Shown here in pieces: positions 23,046-33,441 of a DNA stretch of 64,000 nucleotides; position 1 is the stretch's first letter; each line of letters begins with the position of its first letter. A program made the position numbers and the translations under genes. Under the pieces are notes generated by a model that ran no database searches, had not been told where the DNA came from, and saw nothing but the letters and a program-made list of their open reading frames with translations. The DNA is from Galerina marginata (Eukaryota > Basidiomycota > Agaricomycetes > Agaricales > Galerinaceae): NCBI GenBank assembly GCA_023014335.1, contig JAECYW010000012.1, forward strand, positions 496,001 through 560,000, written 5' to 3'.

Positions 23046-25363
23046 ATGCCAAGTTGGGTACCAGGCTCGGCGCAAACTGCTCAGACGTGAGTCGACAAGC
23101 TCTTGCGGGCGGCATTTCTCATTCGCACGCATGTCTTAGCGCTGCCACCAGCTCTCAAACTCGTGCCTTGAAGTTCGTTTCTTCCTTTCTCGCGCGTCTA
23201 CCAACTCTTGACCACTCCTCGACATAGCCCAAAACCGTGCTTGTTTGCTCTGATCATCGCGATCAACACCTACAAGTCACCGAACTTCCATCGCCTACGC
23301 GGAGCTGTGTCAGATGCCTTATCGTTTCAAGAATACCTCACCGTTCACCTCAAGATCCCCCAAGAGCAAACGACTCTCCTTCTGAACGAAAAAGCGACGA
23401 GGAGCGCCATCATCGACGCCCTCGTCAAACTAGCCAAAGACTCCCGAATTGCGGAAGGAGACGCCATCATCGTCTACTACGCCGGCCATGGAGGCGAGAC
23501 AACGCCAGTGGCTGGGTGGGAGGCAGGTGGTCCTGGGAGCAAGATTCAGATGCTGGTTCCCTATGACTATTGTGCAGAGCCAGATCACGAAATTCCAGGC
23601 ATCCCAGATTATGTCATTGGCGCTTTGATAGATAGCATTGCGTTGAAAAAAGGAGACAATATCGTGAGTGATTTATTGGTTGTTCCTATCGTTCTTTTCT
23701 CATTTTTCTTACTTACAACAGACGGTAATACTCGATTGCTGCAATTCCGCCTCTGGAACAAGGGGCCTCAACGACGATGTCCTTGTTCGCTCAGTCGAGC
23801 TCGAAGACGACGTCTACAACCCTGAAATTGACCGGAAGACACTATACACTGGCACCAGAGGCTCTAAGCCTACGTCTCGATTTGGACAAGGGGGCTCAAA
23901 ATCTCATGTCCTTATTGCAGCTTGCGGATCGGCCGAACAGGCTATAGAATCCAACGGCCATGGCAACTTCTCCAGGGCGTTCCTCAAGCTGCTCAGGACT
24001 ATCTCCCCAGATAAACTGAGGTATTGCGACATCCTAAAACATATGGACCCGATTTCTGGGTATGTAACGCCGGTGTTCAGACCGTCGACAGGGTTGACAT
24101 CCTTTTTCTTACAGCCAAAATCCCCATTGCGAAGGCGCGAATCAGAACAGGATACTTTTCAACCGAAAGGTTTTGCCCGCATCCCCGGAATGTTACCCAA
24201 TCAGGTTGGAGACGAACGACGAATCACCGCGGCTGATCCTGGAAGCTGGATCCGCTCACGGCGTTACCGTTGGCGCTGAGTTCACGGCCTTCCTTCGGAG
24301 TGATACAGCACTTCGACAGCAGACAATGGTTGTGTCCGTCGAAAGGACCATGGCATTCACGTCTGTTTTGCGTATTCCTCCAGGTTTCACCTTCACCGAG
24401 GAGAGTATTGCAGTGCAAACAAGAGCTGGACGCAAGGAAGACCTTCGCCTATACGTAAATCCAGGGGATAAGTTCCGCGATCTGTTTAAGGTTGCATGCG
24501 AGAGCAAGGAAAGCTCCCAGTACTGCCTAGACAATATCACTATCGTGGGCCATCCAAACGATGCCCATCTTTCCGCGCGGTTTGAAAAGAAGGTTATATT
24601 CGAGATCAAGGACGAAAGGGCCACCAGTTATGGGTTCAAGCGTCAATTCGATGCCGTTGATGTGGACACAGTAGCTTCGGTCCTTGGCGCGGCGTGTCAC
24701 TTCTATAGGACGTTGAATCGCGAGAATACCGGACCTGGGGTCGCTCGTTGCATTCAAGTCCAATTTTACGAGTTGCAAGGATTCGATGGTTTTGAGTTCA
24801 GGCCCGACAACTTTCTCTCTCCAATTGAACGCGACCTGTATCGTGATAACATTGTCGATCTTGTGGTGGATGAGACCGCACCCGCACCTTACGGCTTGAA
24901 GATCACCAATAACAGCATGTTAGATCTTTATGCCTACTTGTTTTATTTTGACCTGACCGACCTCAGTATAAGTAAGTCGAGTTTATGGTTATATTGCCGC
25001 ACTGTCTAACCTTGTCCCTCAGTTCCTTATTACGAAACACCGGCCGCGTGTGGAGATTACAAACCAGACTTTCCGTTGAAGAAAATGGGTGGTACCCTCA
25101 CAATTGGGTACGGCAACGGCGGTGTGTTACCGTTCTCTTTCGAATTGAGCAAGGGCCAGGATGTCGATGTTGGTTTCCTCAAATTATTCGTTTCTACCAA
25201 AGCCATCGATCTTTCTCGCTTCCGGCAGGACAGTCCATTTTCATCAACTCGCACTATGACCCATTGGCCTGGTAGACCGAACGAGGCTTGGGACAGCATC
25301 CTTATCTCGGTTATCCAGCGGCGGAAGAAGGCACCTGAAAACCATTCTAAGAGGAGCAAGTAA
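23046..25363 (+). CDS. Caspase-like protease, family member B
   Basis: About 670 residues from five exons (23046-23086, 23228-23663, 23722-24059, 24115-24971, 25023-25363), which sum to whole codons. No ATG exists in the p20 exon, so the start is taken in a leader exon, MPSWVPGSAQTAQ, with a gtgagt donor and the phase-2 join seen in A, D and E. The catalytic His is in VYYAGHGGE; the Cys opens exon 3 in TVILDCCNSASGTRG, with Asn in place of the usual His after CC. Then LIAACGSAEQAIE, NFSRAFLKLLR, NPHCEGANQNR, AGSAHGVTVGAEF, YGLKITNN, LFYFDLTDLSI, GGTLTIGYGNGG and GFLKLFVSTKAIDLS. Closest in wording to neighbouring C, so probably a recent tandem pair. The catalytic dyad is intact. Confidence 0.92.
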
Positions 25364-26216
25364 CGGCTTTGGGACCGTTGTCGAAGAATGGTGTAGTGGT
25401 GGCGCGTATCCGTGTCAGGAGTGAATTGGATTTGAATGGAAGCACGACTCAATGCACCATTATTACATACCCCCAGGGATTTCAATTACCCGAGCGGTCA
25501 CTGTGATTATTTGCTGAACTGAAACGACAGTCTGTGATTGACGGGTTGACGGGGCTGGGATTGCTTGTGCTGCTGTTGATCACAGTATCAGAAATAGAGC
25601 TGGTTAGGAAACAAATGGCCCTTATCGTCAAAAATACTGGATGCCGGGTCTGAAGGACGAGTGTATCATTATAACTCAACTTTCCGGCATCCCCCTTGTC
25701 CAATCCTCATCATGGGACTGCTCACATTTTCTCAATCACCACAACCTCATGAATTCAGAATAACGAATCTATGATGATCGTTATCGTGACAGATCTCAGC
25801 GTCCACAATCGACCGATATTAATAACTTGAGCGCATCTGCACGTTGTCAAACTAAACGCCAACCGACTCCCTCCGTTCCGATTATAGCGCAAGTGCCATA
25901 CACGTGTCACTCAAGTCTCGCGTACATTGGGGATTCGATACTCTCCTAGAGCAAATTTATACCCCCCTGGAGCTACGATAAAGGTTTATTCCACCGAAAG
26001 ACTATACAGCCACAATAGTGCTCGGCGCCAATCAATGGGCAACCCGATCCGGCTTCCGAGCCGGGCTTAGCGCCGAGGGGCTGCTATGAAACACAGCATT
26101 AGCTTTCCAAACATTTTCCTGTTCAGGCGACCGAATCTCACGATCTCAGAGAAAACGATTGGTAGATAAAGTTGATAAACCCAGGCGTTCCTGTCCACCC
26201 GTTTCCCCATTCCACA
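25364..26216. other. Intergenic region between caspase-like B and C
   Basis: No coding content recognised. It should hold the B 3' flank and the C promoter. Confidence 0.5.
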
Positions 26217-28404
26217 ATGACCGACTCTGGGGTTTCATCGACACAAAGCACCCCCAAGGGACTTGGAAAACCTCCCCTGTTCGCTCTGGTGATTGGAATC
26301 AACAAATACAAGTCGAATTTTCGGAGCCTTCGCGGTGCCGAAGCAGATGCGCTGGCATTCAAAAATTACCTTGAACACTCCCTGAAGGTTCCTGGAAACC
26401 AAATCTTATTTCTATTCAACGAAGATGCTACAAGGGCGAACATTATCGATGCGTTCGCCAAGCTAGCCAATGACTCTCGTATAGAGAAAGGAGATGCGAT
26501 CGTTATCTTCTTTGCCGGCCATGGAAGCGAGATCCCTCCCGTAGACTACCCTGGCTGGGAGGCTGGTGGTCCCGATAACAAGATACAAATGATAGTCCCA
26601 TACGATTATTGCGAGGAACAAGGCAGGGAAGTTAGAGGTCTTCCGGACCGTATCGTAGGCAGCTTAATAGATCGCATTGCAGAGAGAAAGGGCGATAATA
26701 TTGTAAGCCTCGGTTCTTTGATCTTATCATAGCGCCCCTCGTGTGCTAATTCTTGAAAGACGGTCATATTTGACTGTTGTAACGCAGCCTCAGGGACGAG
26801 AAGCCTCAAGAGTGACGAATCTTCGGTTCTCACTCGCTCTATCGAGGTCCTCCCAAACTCATACGATCCAGAACATGATCGAGGAATCTGGGATACTGGA
26901 ACCAGAGGTACAAAGCGCGCCGAGAATCGATTTCGACATGCCGGTTTAGAATCGCATATGCTCATAGCTGCCTGCGGATCCGCCGAACTAGCTAAGGAAT
27001 CTTATGGTCGTGGGGAATTCTCCACCGCATTCTTAAAGCTCTTAAATACTCATCCACCTGACAAGCTGAGGTATCGCGATATTCTAACACACATGGATGC
27101 CATCCCAAGGTAAAGAACAACAACCTTATTCGTACATATTGGCTGACCGACAACCTCTTTCCTCGTAGCCAGAACCCACAGTGTGAGGGCATCAATCAAG
27201 ATCGGATTCTTTTCGACGCCAAGGTTGTTCCATCGTCTCGAGCGATATTCCCTGTCAATTTTATGAAAAGCAATACTGGAGGGCTTCAGCTCGTTCTCGA
27301 CGCTGGCTCCGCTCAGGGCATCACCACTGGTGCTGAATTTGCAATCTATCCTCCAAATAACGATGAACTGCAAACCCGAGTGGGGGTTGCAACGGTAGCA
27401 TCTGTTGGCGCATTCAGGTCCATCTTAACCTCCCTGGATTCTTTAATCAGTCAGCCGTATGTCGCGGTGCAGACCAAGGCAGGTCAGAAAGAAGATTTTC
27501 GCTTATTCAGTCCTTCCGGCGACTCCTTCCACGATGTTTACAAGTCAATACACGAAAATACAGACTACGACAAATACAACCTGCATAATATTACTCTCGT
27601 CGATAGCCCCAGCATCGCCCATCTCGCGGCAACGGTCGAGAATGATAAAGTAATATTCGAAATGAAGGACGAGAAAGTGACACGGCATGGGTTTTATCAT
27701 CGATTTCCACCGCTGGATGCCACTGACTTGGACGGCGTGGCTTGGGTCCTTAATCGCGCAGCACATTTTTACTGGGAATTGAATCGGGCAAACAGTGATG
27801 CCAGATCTACAAGCCTTATCCGGGTCGAATTCTACAAATTGGAGGAAACTGTTACAGAAGCAGATGAACCGGAATACCGCCCAATCCCACTCGACCTCTG
27901 CCAAAATCAGATCGTTAATTTCACGGTCGATGATGAAGAGGTTCCATACGGCCTCAAGTTGATCAACAACACGATGCACGATTTCTATCCTTACCTATTT
28001 TACTTTGACAATAGCGACCTCAGTATCAGTACGTGACGCTGCCATGATCCATCAGTTGTGATGACTGATCGATCTCTCGTCTAGCGCCCTACTACGTAAC
28101 CCCGGAGGCTAGGCATTATAGAGGCGATATTCCTCTGAAGAAAACGCACGGATCCCTCACTCTTGGATATGGCTCTGGGGGCGTCGGTCCGTTTAGCTAT
28201 GCCCTGCGCCAGAATCAGGATGTCGATGTCGGTTTCCTGAAGTTATTCGTCTCCACTAAACCCATTGATCTGTCTCACGTTCCCCAACCATCGCCATTCG
28301 AGCCGACCCGCGCTTTGAAGAATTTTTCCCCTAAGCCCAAAGATGCATGGGACACTGTTCTCATACCGATTATACAGCGTCGAAACAACCAAGAAACAAC
28401 TTAA
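26217..28404 (+). CDS. Caspase-like protease, family member C
   Basis: About 671 residues in four exons (26217-26702, 26760-27109, 27169-28028, 28085-28404). Unlike its paralogues, the leader MTDSGVSSTQSTPKGLGKPP is continuous with the p20 exon, so the first intron is missing. The catalytic His is in IFFAGHGSE; the Cys is in TVIFDCCNAASGTRS at the start of exon 2. p10-like LIAACGSAELAKE and GEFSTAFLKLL follow, then NPQCEGINQDR, AGSAQGITTGAEF, KLINNTMHDFYPYLFYFD, GSLTLGYGSGG and GFLKLFVSTKPIDLS. It ends IPIIQRRNNQETT with no extra tail. Same strand as B and 853 bp from it. Catalytic residues are present; the CCN in place of CCH is shared with B. Confidence 0.93.
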
Positions 28405-29110
28405 CTAGCTCGTAGATCGGTTACATCTTTCCCTATCTATTTTACCCCCAGGCTTATAAACGACTCCGAGTCGACCCCTGAAGTGGAAGTGTCAACCTCA
28501 ATGTGTCCAAAAGAACTAAACCTGTATTAGGCCTCTTGATCTGTTCGTGCCTCTTCAATGCACTCCGTTTCCGCGAACCATTCGAGTATTGATTTGTGCA
28601 GCACTCATTGCCTTACTGTGGTGCCCTCCATTTGTCATTGTAGTATATTAACGTGGTCAAACGCACATATATTCAGGGCTTGCGGCTAAAATCCATAGGA
28701 AGATTGATTAAATAAACATCTGAGCAGCCAATTGCTCTGATTGATTTGAATTAATCTGAGCCATATAAACCGACTGGGACGCAGGCAGGAGAAACAATTG
28801 TGTGCGCCTCAGTACAATTGATATAGTCACCTAGTTTGGCGATTAAATAAAACTACCTTTCAGAAAATAAAGAGGAAGGCGAAGGTGGTGATACAACAAT
28901 TGGCAGATTAAACTAAATCAAAGCTACGAAATTTGCGGATGCAGGCTGCCTTTTGACCGTCTACGTCCCTCGTCCTTCTTTTGTCTACGTTTACAAAACA
29001 GACGGTCAAGGATATGTGGCCTGTTCGTCACTACCACCATTGCACTACTAACACTGAAATTTAGGTTGCTCATAGTGACGCAATTTTTCTGAAATGCCGA
29101 TCCAGTTGTT
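28405..29110. other. Intergenic region between convergent caspase-like C and D
   Basis: The 3' ends of C and D face each other here. No gene or repeat recognised. Confidence 0.55.
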
Positions 29111-31692
29111 TTAAGTGTCGAAGGTGGCGGCTTTTGCGAGCGACAAACTTGCAATGTCAGCCTGAAGGGTTTCCATCTGCGGTTCGCAGCCCTGCGGGCG
29201 TTGAGAAGCAATATCAAGCACGGCATTGTCTGGTGATGACAGACAACCACCGAGGTCAGGACTGGTTAGACCGGTATCGAACGTGTTGCCCTCGCTGACT
29301 TGTGAGTTTAGGTGAACATTTTCTGTGCTGTAAATAGATATGAATGTTCTGCAGAGGACCATCAAAATGTCCTACTCACGGAAGACCAGTCGACGACGGC
29401 CGTCGCACTATGACAGGAACGACTATAGTATCCCAAAAGTTCGACGCTTTACGATAAGGTGTTATAGCACGGGCATTTATAAAAGGAGAAATTTGTTCTA
29501 CTCCTGAGAAGTCAACGTATTGAGACGTAAGGAAGAGCTTCAGGAATCCTAGTTCTATTGCATGCGTTCCTCGAATGTCGAGTATGTATGGACCGCCTCC
29601 GATGGCCCCATATCCGATGGTAAGTGATTGGCCTGCCTTCAGGGGAGAATCGACTTTATTCGATCCAGCGGTAGGCGACTGGTACAGCGAATCTAGTTAA
29701 AGAGGTCAGACCAAAAATGAACTGGCATTTGAACAATTGGTACTAACCGATGCGGAGGTCACAATTATCGAAGTAGAAAAGAGCGGGATAGAGGTCCGCC
29801 TTACTTTCATTACGAATTTTGATAACATACCACGAATCATCGTGGATGACGTCAATCCCCTTTACGATATCGATAAGGTTATCTCCCTCGAATTCCGGAG
29901 GTTCATCTGTGCGTTCGAGCTTGTGAACCTTGAAAATTTCAAGAAAGACCTTCTGCACCAGAGGAATGCCCCCAAATGTGATCGACCGGGCATTAGAACG
30001 TCGGAGGTGATACTCGTAGTGGGCTAGGGCGTGGAGGGTCCGGTGGAATTCGATTTCGTCTGCATCCAGAGGCAAGGAATGTGGAAGTCGTTTGAGCCCA
30101 TGCTGATTAACATCAGGGTTATTGATAATAAAATAGAACCCGTCTGGCTCATGAGAGATAACGATATTCGCCTTTTCTGAAGATGAAAGAACAATATTCA
30201 TCACGTTCATGTTGGGGTTCCGCTTAAACCTAAGAAACCCTTGACGTGCAGGCTCCATACATTCGTCTTCTGGGACGTGAAGAAATAGTTCTGGGGTTTT
30301 CCCTGACTTGACTTGTACTGCGATGAATGAATGGGTGCTGAGCTGAGACTCTTCAACATTCGCCTCGGAGGAAAATGATTGGACCTTAGTGACAGTGATA
30401 GTGGTTAGTGGTAAATCTTTGTTCAAAAAACTGGAGTAGTCCTTCCAAAGAGAGAATATGGATCCTTCGGTAACCCCATGAGCTGAACCGGCTTTGATGG
30501 TCAGGGTAGTTGATTTAAGGGAACTCTGGTACACGAGACGGTGACGTCGAGGTGCCATGGCTCGAAATATAGGACTATGTCGGTGTTCGCCTTCACACTG
30601 GGGAATTTGCCTGATACATGCAAACCAAATAATGATTAGTAGTCATAGTAGTCGCAAGTCATTGAGATACAAACCTGCCTAAGTCAGGCATGGAGAACAT
30701 GAGCTCGTGGTAAGTTACTCGCTCAATATCCAATCGTCCCAGCGTCGCCAACAACGCTTCGGTAAAGGCGCCACGACCACGGATCTCTCGAGCAAGTTCA
30801 CCGGCACCACATGCCGCGAGTAAGACATGAGACTTGAAACCCCCGCGAAGAAACTCAGGAGTCACCTGGATTCCTCTTGGAGTCGGACCACTTGAGTGGA
30901 TTTGGTGGTCGAGTTCCGATGGAAGCTTAAATTGGTAGTCAACCCCCCTTATTGATTCCTCAGGTTCTGTGATGAGAGTGCGTGTACCCGACCCAGAAAA
31001 ACAGTTGTCGAGAATGACAGTCTAGCCAAACATTAGATGTGAGTCCAACCAAGGTAGGGCTATGAATTTGGATTCTCACAATGTTTTGTCCTTTCTCATC
31101 GGCAAGTTGTTTGAGCAGCCATCCCAGTGTACGATCAGGAATGCCGTGAATCATTTTGCCGTTTACCGTATCCCCGCAATCGTGTGGTATTAGCATCTGC
31201 GTCTTGGAGTTTTCTGAGGGCCAGCCTTCCGGGGCATTTGCCTCAGCGCCATGGCCAGCAAAGTATATGAGAATTGGGTTTTCTTCTTCAATTCGTGAGT
31301 CAACAATGAAAGCCTTGATTGCTTGGATAATCGACTCCCTTGTCGCCTGACCATCTCGAAGGCTCTTAATGTGCGATTTAGGGACAGCCAGTTCCAATTG
31401 CAGATATTCCTCCACGGCGTCGGCGTCAGAGACACACCCTTTGAGGTTGACATATTGTGAGTTTCTGTAGCTGTTTATGCCTATAGTGAGCGCAAACAGG
31501 TTTGGACATTCATCGGAGCTGTTAAGGGAGACAATCGTCTCTGGGATAGAAAGGCAAGAACACAAAATAATACCTGCGCAACACTTCAAAATAAGCCTCG
31601 CAAAAAACAACGAAGTAAAACGAATAACCTAGGTTGAACGCCGTGCTGTGTGGAACGAGCTTTTCTGGGTATGGTTTAATAAAAATCGCCAT
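29111..31692 (-). CDS. Caspase-like protease, divergent member D
   Basis: The most divergent paralogue, about 765 residues. Six exons (31692-31574, 31518-31080, 31021-30675, 30610-29748, 29692-29380, 29327-29111) sum to whole codons. Leader exon MAIFIKPYPEKLVPHS includes a hydrophobic, aromatic stretch (GYSFYFVVFC) that could contact membrane. The catalytic His is in LIYFAGHGAE; the Cys is in TVILDNCFSGSGTRT, closer to the metacaspase D-x-C-x-S-G consensus than the DCC of its paralogues. p10-like LLAACGAGELARE follows, then PQCEGEHRH, AGSAHGVTEGSIF, YVIKIRNES, LFYFDNCDLRI, LTIGYGAIGGGP and GFLKLFLTSQYVDFS. A sixth exon adds an acidic, Ser/Gln-rich tail of about 72 residues found in no other member here. 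Expected to be active as judged by dyad residues. Confidence 0.88.
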
Positions 31693-33441
31693 GGATCTCC
31701 AGCCGAAGGTTCTTACTGAAAATTTGACGACAGGTGTTCAAGGTCTTCAGCCGGTTGTATCAGATACGACATGCTGTCAGGCGTTGTGTTGCGAGTTGCT
31801 GGCACTAGTGAGAAAGGATAGGAAGGAGAAGAACAGCTATTTAAAGGTTGATGATGAAGGACATAAATACCCAATTATAAACAAGTGACACAGCAGTCTG
31901 GCAACTCTTGCAGTGATAACAGAGCAACCATCACCTTAAGGTACTGCACAGCCGGCCAAAAGCAGCGGCGATGACAAGGTAAGAGGCGGAGATCATGTTA
32001 GGTCTACGTCAAGCCGATGCATTGGCGCTGGCTCTCCTTTTGCCGAAATCTTCATCCAGTGCACGATGAGGAAGACCTGAAACCCTGAAAGAATCTTATA
32101 GATGTCGTTCTAAATACAAAGAGGACATCAGAAACCACACATGCACAGAGAGTGTTTCATAACCAACGTGGGTGGATAATGTAACGTTACTTGATATTGC
32201 ATTGCAATTCCGAAAGGAATGCCTATTCCGAGCCAACTCTGAACATAAAAAAGCCGGTTCAGATGTCAACATGTCACGACTGACACTCAGCGACTCGTTA
32301 GCCATCACATTGGAAAGAAATAACTCAATGGCGCAAGTCAGTGGATGGCGATATGAAGTTGATCACTTACCAAAACTAAATTGCTTGCAGCGACCGGAAA
32401 CCGACAGGCAAGGTCAAAGATCCATATGTTAGCTATCGAAATCCGGATTCCGAGGACTTTCAAGACACCAGAGGAGATAATAAGCGCCGATAAAGGTAGA
32501 CCCCTAATACATCAGGGCTTAAAGTCATTTCGGATTTGTTGCACCGCCAGGAAGCAAACTTAGTAGCATTGAAGCAAGAGCCGCAGTGTCTACAGGGTTC
32601 ACATGAAAGGCGGAAACGGACAGGTTACAGAAGAGATTTGGAAAGCGGCTTGGAGAAACGGAGAGATGACAGTGGAAGCCTGGCTATGCAATTGGAGCAA
32701 GCAAAGAGAACAACGCACGCCTTGTCGAAGAGCCGGAACCAGAGAGATGCGCGCTTAAACATCGGTTGCCTTCAAATGTCATGAGGTGGAGATAAGTGAA
32801 TTGTTGAGGTTTGCCTAGCTTGAGGCTCGCCACGTGTTCTTTCGGGGGGGGGGCGATTTATCGTTGTGATTTATTGGACACGTACCAGATCCGCCTCAGT
32901 GCGTCGGCTTGTAAACACATTCGCCGGTCATGGAGGCTGGTCTGATGGATCAAAACGTGCTGAAGAAAGTCATGTTCTCATTCGCACTGTCACTTGCCTC
33001 ATGTACGCCTCACCTTCATGTTGCATAATGCCTTGAGGTGAAGGTAACTTGAGGTGTCAATTAGGCGCCGAATTCGAATGTCAAGGGTTGCAGAGACGTT
33101 TCAGTAGACCTGGATGACCTAGCAATAGCAAAGGTTATCTCACAAATGAATGATTTTAATTTACCCATACCAAGAAATACATGAAGATATGGATAAGAAA
33201 CGAGGATGGATGATGGATAGTGAACAGAACTTACGACGCAAAATTCACATGTAGAGATACTGCGGAATATATCCAATGCACCGAAAGCAGTTGCCATCTG
33301 GCCAACCAGTCGTCCAGGAAAATGGGCATAACAATAGCCATAGGGCGTTCATACGCAGTAAGCCACGCATCATGATTAGCTCATAAAAGTTGCACCACGA
33401 GGGCGATGCCACGGAGCGATGGATCAGGGCAGTTGATATAC
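31693..33441. other. Intergenic region between caspase-like D and E
   Basis: It holds the D promoter and E 3' flank, plus about 1 kb of unassigned sequence. Short ORFs (for example 32536-32784 plus, 33061-33297 minus) have no recognisable content. A CACGTG box at 32831 and a G10 run lie near the middle. Confidence 0.45.
32844..32853 (+). repeat. Homopolymer run of ten G
   Basis: Ten consecutive G, the longest G run noticed in the window. Such runs are slippage-prone in replication and in sequencing. Confidence 0.9.

Noticed and set aside
32536..32784. Arg/Glu/Gln-rich ORF between caspase-like D and E
   Set aside because: No motif, splice context or start support; probably chance.
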